Positions 35,744 through 43,352 of a DNA stretch of 64,000 nucleotides are shown here, one piece after another. This stretch comes from Acidobacteriota bacterium (GTDB lineage Bacteria; Acidobacteriota; Holophagae; Acanthopleuribacterales; Acanthopleuribacteraceae): NCBI GenBank assembly GCA_020439745.1, contig JAGQSC010000015.1:1-64000 (forward strand), given 5' to 3'. The notes below the pieces were generated by a model. It worked only from the letters and a program-made list of their open reading frames with translations. It was not told the origin of the DNA and did no database searches. Each line of letters opens with the position of its first letter. Within the stretch, counting starts at the first letter, position 1. Position numbers and translations under genes: made by a program.

Positions 35744-36514
35744 TCAATCCCAAAAATCGTCCCCCTCGCCTTCCTCAGCCAAAAGTGCCGCCTGTTCATC
35801 CATCCATGCCTGATATTCAGTTGGCTCGTGCACGGTCACAAATCCTTTCATGCGGTAATGCCCCAAGCCACAGAGTTGAGCGCAGGCGATTTCGAAAGCG
35901 CCCGTCTTCACGGGCGTGAACCATACGGGAATACTCATGCCAGGGATCACATCGTGTTTGATGCGCATGTGAGGAATGCCAAACGAATGAATCACGTCCT
36001 TGGACGACAAATGGACAATGATCGGTTTGTTGTTTTCCAAATGGAGCTGGTTGATCGTGGTGATGTCATCTGCCGCCGCAGGATCATTTCGATCCAGTCC
36101 GATGGGATTGGTCTCGTTATTCACGAGATCAATCGAGGTTTTGCCAAACACGCCATCGGGACCAGGGTAATGCACGTTCCAAGCAAACTGCTCGGCAACC
36201 AAGCGAACTTCGTTGGCCTTGTCTGTGGGAAACTCATTGACGCGTTCGGCCCAAAGCGGGATGGAAAATCCAATCAAAAGCACGGCTTCAATCAATGCAA
36301 CAACCACTTCCAAGTAGGTCGAAAATTTCCCTTTAACCCCAGCATAATCCGCTGGTCCGGGCCGAGAGCCGCGGAACTTGATCAACGCAAGGATAAAAAA
36401 ACCACCCCAGAACACAAATAGCGCAAGCATCAGGTAATGAATGTAGGCTATCAAGCGATCAATATCGCCACCATGAGCGGACGCTATTTCGGTCATGCCC
36501 CAAAAGTGTTCCAT
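35744..36514 (-). CDS. ctaC: Cytochrome c oxidase subunit II (CuA)
   Basis: Accepts electrons from cytochrome c. Seen: two membrane helices (about residues 23-47 and 66-86), then the CuA domain with QFAWNVHYPG, DVIHSFGIPHMRIKHDVIPG, and the copper motif C-A-Q-L-C-G-L-G-H-Y-R-M. No fused cytochrome c. The Glu of the usual C-S-E motif is Gln here; that residue binds through its backbone, so function should be kept. ATG 36514 with AGAGGG 6 bases upstream. Unusually, subunit II follows subunits I, III and IV. Confidence 0.93.
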   Translation of the reverse strand: MEHFWGMTEIASAHGGDIDRLIAYIHYLMLALFVFWGGFFILALIKFRGSRPGPADYAGVKGKFSTYLEVVVALIEAVLLIGFSIPLWAERVNEFPTDKANEVRLVAEQFAWNVHYPGPDGVFGKTSIDLVNNETNPIGLDRNDPAAADDITTINQLHLENNKPIIVHLSSKDVIHSFGIPHMRIKHDVIPGMSIPVWFTPVKTGAFEIACAQLCGLGHYRMKGFVTVHEPTEYQAWMDEQAALLAEEGEGDDFWD

Positions 36515-36516
36515 AA

Positions 36517-36750
36517 TCAACCCTCTCTTAGAAGAAGTCCGGCCTCATGCCGCGATGCTCGGTACCAGAGCACAAATACAAAGGTAGCGATGCAACTCAG
36601 CATCATCACCACAATCACCAGCAAAAACAGGACTGCCATACTCATACCTTGCACCTGAGGTGAATTCGCATTTCCATAGCACACAGAACACGCCATCGCA
36701 GGTAGCTGACACACCAACGCAAACAGTCCAAGCAACTTAATCCGCTTCAC
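36517..36750 (-). CDS. Small membrane protein in oxidase operon, SVCYG motif
   Basis: 77 residues. Seen: a signal-like N-terminus ending PAMA, then CSVCYGNANSPQVQGM and one membrane helix (VLFLLVIVVMMLSCIATFVFVL). The C-x2-C followed by a helix could hold a metal or disulfide at the outer membrane face. GTG 36750 is chosen because GGAGGG lies 6 bases upstream and it makes the signal region N-terminal; it overlaps the preceding stop (GTGA). Probable oxidase accessory protein; not named. Confidence 0.65.
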   Translation of the reverse strand: MKRIKLLGLFALVCQLPAMACSVCYGNANSPQVQGMSMAVLFLLVIVVMMLSCIATFVFVLWYRASRHEAGLLLREG

Positions 36751-36944
36751 GATCGTCCCTCCATGCTTCGCATCTTGCGTATGAACACCACGGCGTAACC
36801 GATAAGGGCCACCCCAGCCACCAGTGACGCCACACCCATCCATACATTGACCGGTTCACCATTGCGCAGTCCCCAAACACCAAACATCATCGCGCATGCA
36901 ATGGACAATGCGATGAAGAGATAGTGAAAGGCTTTGAGTGACAT
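36747..36944 (-). CDS. Two-helix membrane protein in oxidase operon
   Basis: 65 residues with two hydrophobic segments (LFIALSIACAMMFGVWGL and VWMGVASLVAGVALIGYAVVFI) and a basic C-terminus. Lies between the subunit IV gene (2-base gap) and the SVCYG protein (GTGA overlap), so it belongs to the operon. No catalytic residue; probably a small structural or assembly component. Confidence 0.65.
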   Translation of the reverse strand: MSLKAFHYLFIALSIACAMMFGVWGLRNGEPVNVWMGVASLVAGVALIGYAVVFIRKMRSMEGRS

Positions 36945-36946
36945 GC

Positions 36947-37246
36947 CTAGATCCTAATCTCGTCCAGCGAATGACCGACCGGCAAGAACATCAGTCCGAC
37001 AAAGAATATGGCTGCCAAAATCAAGGTGTAATAAATGAGCTTTTTTTCGGAAATCAAGTGCATGAAATAGGCCGCCACCAAGGATGCTTTTATGGCCGCA
37101 ATGACGATGGCAACCGCTATGTTCACTCCGTGCCCCATATCGATGTAACTGACGCCAATCGTGACACCGGTCAGAACCAACAACGCTACAAAGACGCCTA
37201 TATAAACACGAACATGTTTCTTGATGTCTTCTACTGACTCACCCAT
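36947..37246 (-). CDS. Cytochrome c oxidase subunit IV family protein
   Basis: Prokaryotic COX4-type small subunit. Seen: 99 residues, three membrane helices, and the family core IAAIKASLVAAYFMHL followed by a charged turn and a third helix. The same core (LVAAIKASLVVLYFMHG) occurs in the larger fusion protein at 57874, confirming the family. Lies 10 bases after subunit III. Confidence 0.88.
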   Translation of the reverse strand: MGESVEDIKKHVRVYIGVFVALLVLTGVTIGVSYIDMGHGVNIAVAIVIAAIKASLVAAYFMHLISEKKLIYYTLILAAIFFVGLMFLPVGHSLDEIRI

Positions 37247-37255
37247 TGGACCCTC

Positions 37256-37846
37256 CTACAAGAGATAAAGCACAGGGAAAAGGAATATCCACACAAGGTC
37301 CACAAAGTGCCAATAGACACCCGCCACCTCAATGCGGTTTGTGAAGTGTTCGGGTTCTGAATGCCACATTTTGGAGCCGGGCCCCCAAAAATAGGCAAAT
37401 ACAATCATGCCACCCAATACGTGAAGACCATGTAGGCCGGTCAAAGTAAAGTAGATGGCCAAGAAAGTGCTTTCGCTTGGAAACAAACCCGTATGGAATT
37501 TGTGGTTGTATTCATAAGCCTTAACGCACATGAACACGAGCCCTAACACAAACGTCAACAACAGGTACATTCTCCCTTTTGACAAACTACCCATTTTCAA
37601 CGAGGCCCAAGCCATAATCACCGTGACTGACGAACTAATCAGGACAACCGTGTTAAAGGCAGCTACGGGAACTGAGAGAATTTCATGGCCTTTGGGCCAT
37701 ACATCGGCGTTCACACGAAGCAGAATGTATGAAGAGAACAGGGCGCCAAACAACATCACTTCAGAGGCAAGGAATAACCAAATCCCCAATTTGGCGTTGT
37801 TGAGTCCAGTGTCTGGTCGCGCTTCAACAGTGAAAGGAATTTGCAT
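37256..37846 (-). CDS. ctaE: Cytochrome c oxidase subunit III
   Basis: Seen: the start of the core LGIWLFLASEVMLFGALFSSYI, LTGLHGLHVLGGMIVF with the family His, and the C-terminal signature VAGVYWHFVDLVWIFLFPVLYLL. 196 residues, five helices, the short bacterial form. Separated by 3 bases from subunit I. Stabilises subunit I and assists proton uptake. Confidence 0.93.
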   Translation of the reverse strand: MQIPFTVEARPDTGLNNAKLGIWLFLASEVMLFGALFSSYILLRVNADVWPKGHEILSVPVAAFNTVVLISSSVTVIMAWASLKMGSLSKGRMYLLLTFVLGLVFMCVKAYEYNHKFHTGLFPSESTFLAIYFTLTGLHGLHVLGGMIVFAYFWGPGSKMWHSEPEHFTNRIEVAGVYWHFVDLVWIFLFPVLYLL

Positions 37847-37849
37847 GTT

Positions 37850-39589
37850 TCACGCCTCCGCTTCAAATTGAGGGCTGTAGTCCTTTTCCGCACCAGGAAC
37901 GCTGTACTCATACGGTCCGCGGTAGACTTTTGGAATGGCGTCAAAATTGCCATGTGGGGGCGGCGAAGGCGCTGCCCACTCCAACGTGGTGGCATGCCAA
38001 GGGTTGTCGTCCACTTTTTTGCCCTTCTTAATAGAAACAAAGAAGTTAATGATAAACGGCAACTGGAACACCGCCAGGGCAAAGGCTGCATGAGACATCA
38101 TGGTGTTGTAGTGAATCACTGGTTCAGCGAAATCGTATGAGGCCCCACCATCGTAAAGACGGCGAGAAACACCCATCAGTCCCTGTATCAGCATGGGAAA
38201 GAAGATGAAGTTCATACACACAATCGAACCCCAAAAATGGACCTTTCCCCAAAGCTCGCTCATCACGCGTCCTGTCACCTTAGGAAACCAATAGTAAATG
38301 CCTGCAAACAGTGCCAGGATCGTGCCGGGCGCAACCACGTAGTGAAAGTGTCCAATCACGTAGTAGGTGTCGTGAAGAGGTATGTCGGACGCCGACAGAC
38401 CTAACGGAAGCCCTGTCAGGCCGCCGATGCCAAACATGGGTAAGAACCCCAAAGCAAAGAGCATAGACGTATTAAATCGGATCCTTCCACCCCACAGTGA
38501 GATGAAAAACACCGTCAAAATAATCACCGACGGAATGGAAATGATCATGGTTGTGGTCTGGAAAAACGCACTGATGGTGGTACCCATACCCGTGAGGAAC
38601 ATATGGTGTGCCCACACAATGAAAGACATGAAACCGAGGAATATCACGGCGTATACCAGAGACTTGTAACCAAAGAGTGGTTTTCGGGTGTTATTGGCAA
38701 TAATTTCACCAACGATACCCATCGCGGGCAGTATCAAAACATATACTTCCGGATGGGCTAAAAACCAGAACAGGTGCTGCCACAATAGCGGGCTGCCCCC
38801 GCCACTCACCTGCAACACATCACCGGTTACCACCAGTCCTGAAGGCAGGAAAAACGACGTGCCAGCCAAACGATCCATCAGCTGTAGAACGCCAGCCGCT
38901 TCCAAAGGCGGGAATGCAAGCAGTAGCAGGAATGCGGTTACCAATTGTGCCCAAACGAAAAAGGGCAATCGCATGTAAGACAATCCCTCAGCGCGCAATT
39001 GAATGATCGTCACAATGAAGTTCACCGAACCCAGTAACGATGACGTGATGAGAAACACCATGCCAATCAGCCAGAAGGTCTGTCCGGTGGTAGCGATATC
39101 CGATAATGGTGGGTAAGATGTCCAGCCAGAGTTGGCCGCGCCTCCAGGGGCTGTGAAGCTATACAACATCACGACGCCGCCTGCAAAGAAACACCAGTAG
39201 CTAGCCATGTTCAGTTTCGGGAACGCCATGTCGGGTGCACCAATTTGGAGCGGAACGACAAAATTGCCGAAGGCGCCAACAGCTAAAGGCACCACGCCCA
39301 AGAACACCATAATCGTCCCATGCATGGCGCCCAGACTGTTGTAAAACTCGGGCAACATCACACCGCCTGGCATGGTTGCGTCCGAAAACAATCCCCCAAT
39401 CACAGGAATCGGTTGCCCCGGGTACGCTAGTTGCCAGCGCATCAATAACATCAAGCAGAATCCAAAGAACAGGAAGACGAGCGCCGTGAGGCCATATTGG
39501 ATGCCAATGGTCTTATGATCGGTTGAGAATATATAAGTTCGCCAGAAGCCCTGTTGGTGATGGGCCTCGTGATGGTCCGCTGCACTCAT
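37850..39589 (-). CDS. ctaD: Cytochrome c oxidase subunit I, A1-type
   Basis: Catalytic haem-copper subunit reducing oxygen to water with proton pumping. Seen: 579 residues with about 12 helices; haem a ligand HGTIM; active-site WFLAHPEVYVLILP with the CuB His, D-channel Glu and cross-linked Tyr; HHMF; DTYYVIGHFHYV. The Glu in HPEVY indicates the A1 class, unlike the second oxidase at 55640. C-terminal ATTLEWAAPSPPPHGNFD is typical. Followed tightly by subunits III, IV and II. Confidence 0.95.
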   Translation of the reverse strand: MSAADHHEAHHQQGFWRTYIFSTDHKTIGIQYGLTALVFLFFGFCLMLLMRWQLAYPGQPIPVIGGLFSDATMPGGVMLPEFYNSLGAMHGTIMVFLGVVPLAVGAFGNFVVPLQIGAPDMAFPKLNMASYWCFFAGGVVMLYSFTAPGGAANSGWTSYPPLSDIATTGQTFWLIGMVFLITSSLLGSVNFIVTIIQLRAEGLSYMRLPFFVWAQLVTAFLLLLAFPPLEAAGVLQLMDRLAGTSFFLPSGLVVTGDVLQVSGGGSPLLWQHLFWFLAHPEVYVLILPAMGIVGEIIANNTRKPLFGYKSLVYAVIFLGFMSFIVWAHHMFLTGMGTTISAFFQTTTMIISIPSVIILTVFFISLWGGRIRFNTSMLFALGFLPMFGIGGLTGLPLGLSASDIPLHDTYYVIGHFHYVVAPGTILALFAGIYYWFPKVTGRVMSELWGKVHFWGSIVCMNFIFFPMLIQGLMGVSRRLYDGGASYDFAEPVIHYNTMMSHAAFALAVFQLPFIINFFVSIKKGKKVDDNPWHATTLEWAAPSPPPHGNFDAIPKVYRGPYEYSVPGAEKDYSPQFEAEA

Positions 39590-39613
39590 GGATGAACCCC
39601 TTTATTAAGAAGC

Positions 39614-40312
39614 CTATTTCGAAGGCATAGAGAAACTGAAGTCGAGCGACTTGGATTCGTCCTGACCGATGGTGACCGACTGGGTTTGCGTCCCGAGCTT
39701 CTCGTGCCAGACTTCCACCTCATAAGTACCAGCATCCAGACCCGAAATGGTGTACTTACCGTCTTCGCCAGTTACGGCAAAAAACGGGTGACTGGATACG
39801 CCGATATAACTTTTCATCCAAGGGTGAACATTGCATTTCACTTCGATCATCAGCTCTTCACGAGAAAACTTCTGCATCGACTCACGCATCGAAGTAGGCA
39901 TACCGAGATTGAAACCGCGATTGACCGTGGCTTTCACATTCACGTTGTGAAGCGTATCGTCTGAGTTTACGAACTTGAAGTCTTGATCTACCATCACTCC
40001 AACGACATGAGGACTGTACATACACCCCTTTTGGTCCATCTCCGCAGGCTCGCTGGGTGTGGGCCATTTCTTATCAGGAAGACCCTTTGAAATACGGACA
40101 AAAATGTGTGCCATGGTGTTTCCCTCGCCCAAAACAAGCGTTTCTGCGCGAGCCATTTCCCCACCACTGTATGCGGCCGAGCAAACGGGATCAGCATCCA
40201 TCTTCAAAGGCTTCATCTTGGGCGCATTACCGTCCCACTTGACCACACCTGTGATTTCTCCTGCTAAAGATGTGATGGATAGAAAAACCAATAAAAAAGC
40301 TGTCAGCTTCAT
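39614..40312 (-). CDS. Cupredoxin-like exported copper protein
   Basis: Likely periplasmic electron carrier or copper donor in front of subunit I. Seen: a signal peptide (MKLTAFLLVFLSITSLAG), a plastocyanin-like domain with candidate copper ligands His in DTLHNVNV and C-N-V-H-P-W-M, then HPFFAVTGEDGKYTISGLDAGTYEVEVWH, a carboxypeptidase-regulatory-like beta module. The second ATG (40312) has AGGGG 6 bases upstream and is preferred. First gene of the A1 oxidase operon. Confidence 0.8.
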   Translation of the reverse strand: MKLTAFLLVFLSITSLAGEITGVVKWDGNAPKMKPLKMDADPVCSAAYSGGEMARAETLVLGEGNTMAHIFVRISKGLPDKKWPTPSEPAEMDQKGCMYSPHVVGVMVDQDFKFVNSDDTLHNVNVKATVNRGFNLGMPTSMRESMQKFSREELMIEVKCNVHPWMKSYIGVSSHPFFAVTGEDGKYTISGLDAGTYEVEVWHEKLGTQTQSVTIGQDESKSLDFSFSMPSK

Positions 40313-40400
40313 AGACATCCCCTAAGGTTGTATTTCAAAGAGAGGTGTTGGTGGACAACCCCCAATTGACGATTAAATTGTGTGCGATTTCGCGACCCCC

Positions 40401-40428
40401 ATCCTAACACAAGTCGCTGTGGAAACAA
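40401..40428 (-). promoter_or_regulatory. Candidate promoter of the A1 oxidase operon
   Basis: Minus strand: TTGTTT, 16-base spacer, TAGGAT, with a start near 40394 and a leader of about 80 bases before the cupredoxin gene. Confidence 0.4.
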
Positions 40429-40465
40429 GGAATCGCAAAGATGATGCGTAAAAACGCCAAATGCT

Positions 40466-40954
40466 TCATTGAATGGCATATACCAACCGCTCGTTCTGAA
40501 AATAATAGATCGCTGTAGGTGGATTCTGCTCTGTGGCCCCCCACAAATTAACGGGTTCATCGCGATACACCCAACACTCGATGGGGCCATGTGGGTTGTC
40601 TGTGACATATCGCTCATCGGCACGAGGGCGTATGCACAGGAACACTTGAAGCGTCATACCTATCTGGATGGTCCCATTCTCAATCTGACGCCACTGCTGA
40701 TCGGTAAAATCGTATTTTCCATGGGGATCCTCGCGAAATGCATAGTCGTCACCAAAATCAGCCTTCAGATAGTATTTGCGGTGATCATCCAAGACCACGC
40801 GAACTTCTTTCATGATCAATTCGCGTGCCTTCACGACGGTCATTTTCTGACCAAATGGCAATCCATAACCCACAGCCATTCCGTGCCCGACCCAAATGGC
40901 ATCGCCCGGTTGTATCCCCGTCGAGCATATGAGGGTTAAGGCCAGCCATTTCAT
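40466..40954 (-). CDS. Exported protein of unknown function in bd-like cluster
   Basis: Not recognised. Seen: 162 residues with a signal-like N-terminus (MKWLALTLICSTGIQPGDA), then a compact beta-rich body containing VRVVLDDHRKYYLKADFGD and many aromatic residues. No haem or copper motif: the only Cys residues are in the signal region and in FLCIRPR and PIECWVYRD. Overlaps the dihaem gene by 4 bases, making it the last gene of the bd-like cluster; it may be an accessory of that complex. Confidence 0.6.
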   Translation of the reverse strand: MKWLALTLICSTGIQPGDAIWVGHGMAVGYGLPFGQKMTVVKARELIMKEVRVVLDDHRKYYLKADFGDDYAFREDPHGKYDFTDQQWRQIENGTIQIGMTLQVFLCIRPRADERYVTDNPHGPIECWVYRDEPVNLWGATEQNPPTAIYYFQNERLVYAIQ

Positions 40955-42582
40955 GTGGCTGATTCCACCACTTCCGAAGGTTCTTGACGGCTTGAGTCAC
41001 GTGCGGCCCGAATGGCCCATAAAAGCAATATGGCAGTTAAGAACGCAGCACCTGCCGTTTTCACGTAGACACTCCGATCCACAGGCTGTTCCAATCGCAA
41101 AAAGAACCAGGCGGACAGATTACCCATGGCCTCTTTCTCATTGCGGTGACCGTCCCATGCCCAAAACAGGATCGGCAAGAACTTACCTACTTCGAGTTGC
41201 ACTTCATCCTCGGAATCCGTCAAAAGTGTTCGAGTCACCATGAGGTGGTAACGGCCGTTTAAGTAGTGGACTGAACCCTTCAAAGGCGTGCCATCGGACA
41301 GGGCTGAAATCTGATTGCGACCCTTGGCAAGTTCACTGCTCAGGCTGACGTTTCCTTTGTATTCTGTCCATAGGTTTGCGTGTCCAGATTGTGCTTCGGC
41401 AGGTGCCTGTTGAGACGCCAGCGAACCGTCCTGAACCCAGCGCCAAAGATTGACGGGATTAGAACCGTCGCCCATGACGATATAGGGGCGTTCATTGGGT
41501 GCGGGAAATCCACTGGGAAACTGAATGGCGAATTGATCGGCGTCTACCTGAGCTGCCGGCTCTTCATCGAAGAAATCACCAAAATCATCTTCTTCCTCTG
41601 TTTCAAAACCCCAGTCATCCTCTTCGTCGGCGCCGCCTGGTGCCTCGGCACCTGCCACACTGAACGAAGGATCGTCCCATGACACGAGCAAAGCGACTGA
41701 CGACTGATCGTGAAGTGCTTTCACCGTCACACTGCGCACACCAGGCTGATGGTTCACAGGTGCCCACATCATTTGCCCCGTCAATGGAAAATAGGCCTCA
41801 GGCGCCGAATCCCACAACGGATCGTCCATGGACTCCGGTAGCTGATCCACAATTGAGGCACTCACCTGGGCTGATGCCGTAGGCTCTTCCCCTACGGACA
41901 AACTCTGCACATAACTGGCTAATGCCCATCGGTCATCCGCAGGAATCGCATCAGCAAAGGAGGCCATCGGGGTTCCCGACAGTCCAGTCGTGAAGGCCCT
42001 GAAAATATCCGTCAACTCGTGACCGGCGCGAAACTCCCATCCGCGATTCAAATTGGCCGGCAAAATGGATTCGTCGTAGTCATCTTTCAAGGTGAGTGAC
42101 GAAGGTCCGTCGGCTCGGCCTTCGTAACCATGACAATCACCGCAGCCACTTTGCAAATAGACTTCACGTCCATGAGTGATTAATGCATCCGTGACCTTGG
42201 GAGGGTTCCCCATTTCCGCGACCTTGGGTGGATAAAACCCCTCCTCTTTGTCTCGATCAATCACTGCCTGGTAGTAACCCTGGATATGTGCCACGACCGC
42301 CTTAATTTCAGATTCTCCAAGTTGAGCAAAGGAGGGCATTGACGTTCCGCGGATACCTTCACGTACCACCTTCTCCAAGTCTGACTCAAGCGGAAGTTGA
42401 CCCGATTGAGTACTGCGAAATTTGAACACGCCTGTCGTGAAATTTCTTGGACGAGGCATGACGAATTCAGTGGCAATGCCTTGGCCATCTCCCTGTTCGC
42501 CATGACACTGGGCACAGTATTTATCGTAAGTCGTAGCACCGAGATCGGACTGAAGCATGAAGAAAAACAGGATCGCGCTCAT
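40951..42582 (-). CDS. Dihaem cytochrome c fused to EB_dh-type haem-binding domain
   Basis: Exported, membrane-anchored electron-transfer protein. Seen: a short hydrophobic N-terminus, cytochrome c domain 1 with C-A-Q-C-H (residues 23-27), domain 2 with C-G-D-C-H (147-151), then from about 240 an ethylbenzene-dehydrogenase-gamma-like domain (YFPLTGQMMWAPVNHQPGVR, VALLVSWDDPS), interrupted by an acidic Asp/Glu tract near 330-350, and a C-terminal helix (AGAAFLTAILLLWAI). EB_dh domains usually bind one b-type haem. 543 residues. Shares one base with the preceding stop (TGATG). No molybdopterin enzyme partner is present. Confidence 0.82.
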   Translation of the reverse strand: MSAILFFFMLQSDLGATTYDKYCAQCHGEQGDGQGIATEFVMPRPRNFTTGVFKFRSTQSGQLPLESDLEKVVREGIRGTSMPSFAQLGESEIKAVVAHIQGYYQAVIDRDKEEGFYPPKVAEMGNPPKVTDALITHGREVYLQSGCGDCHGYEGRADGPSSLTLKDDYDESILPANLNRGWEFRAGHELTDIFRAFTTGLSGTPMASFADAIPADDRWALASYVQSLSVGEEPTASAQVSASIVDQLPESMDDPLWDSAPEAYFPLTGQMMWAPVNHQPGVRSVTVKALHDQSSVALLVSWDDPSFSVAGAEAPGGADEEDDWGFETEEEDDFGDFFDEEPAAQVDADQFAIQFPSGFPAPNERPYIVMGDGSNPVNLWRWVQDGSLASQQAPAEAQSGHANLWTEYKGNVSLSSELAKGRNQISALSDGTPLKGSVHYLNGRYHLMVTRTLLTDSEDEVQLEVGKFLPILFWAWDGHRNEKEAMGNLSAWFFLRLEQPVDRSVYVKTAGAAFLTAILLLWAIRAARDSSRQEPSEVVESAT

Positions 42583-43352
42583 CAGTGTCCCTCCCCTACG
42601 CTACTCTGGCTTCGTGGCTCTTTCCCAATGGCGTCATACAGATACATAATCACCGACCAGATCTCGTCTTCACTCAAGCGGCCTTCCCATGCCGGCATCG
42701 CTGAGTTCCAAGGGGTTGCTTCACGAGGGAGCCCTGGCCCACCTTTAGCTATTCGCCAAAACACATAGGATTCCGTGAGAATGGCGAGTGTTTCATCCCC
42801 AGTAAACTTTGCGGGTTTGGGCACAAATCCCCTTGCAAAATGACCATCACCTGCCCACGTATCGCCATGGCAATAAAAACAGTGTTGGTAGTAAACGCGT
42901 TTACCCACAGCCACGTGGGACTCGTATTGGGCGGCATCCGCTCGCAAGGGATTGGCCTGAGTGATCATGCTAATGGTTTTGCCATTGAAACTTATGGATT
43001 CTGGGTTGGCTGGATGGACGGTTCGGAAAGGGGGCGGGGCCTGTGTGCTCGGTTTCACACCCATGTACGTGCGGTACCCAACAAACAGAGGAATTGCAAT
43101 AAGGGCCACCAGCCGCACGGTTCGGTGCGTGGGGGTCAATCCCAAGAGCGTCTCGTAAATCGGTCGCTTGAATTCAGACCAAACATCATTACTGGAAGCC
43201 ATATACAAGAACACCACGCCCAAAGTGATTCCCATATACTGGGTGACCAGAGAGGAAGGTATGGGCTTGCTCAAAACAGCGATTCCGTAGGTATAAAAGA
43301 TATAGGCACCTACCATCAATAAGAACGCCTGGAACAACGGGTTGCGGATCAC
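42582..43352 (-). CDS. Membrane-bound monohaem cytochrome c
   Basis: Seen: three hydrophobic segments in the first 100 residues (FLLMVGAYIFYTYGIAVL, GITLGVVFLYMAS, LVALIAIPLFVGYRTYMG), then a class I cytochrome c domain with C-F-Y-C-H and the late axial Met region NSAMPAWEGRLSEDEIWSVIMYL. 256 residues, GTG start overlapping the CydA-like stop (GTGA). Resembles cytochrome c subunits of quinol-oxidising complexes; here it probably relays electrons from the CydA-like protein. Confidence 0.85.
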   Translation of the reverse strand: MIRNPLFQAFLLMVGAYIFYTYGIAVLSKPIPSSLVTQYMGITLGVVFLYMASSNDVWSEFKRPIYETLLGLTPTHRTVRLVALIAIPLFVGYRTYMGVKPSTQAPPPFRTVHPANPESISFNGKTISMITQANPLRADAAQYESHVAVGKRVYYQHCFYCHGDTWAGDGHFARGFVPKPAKFTGDETLAILTESYVFWRIAKGGPGLPREATPWNSAMPAWEGRLSEDEIWSVIMYLYDAIGKEPRSQSSVGEGH

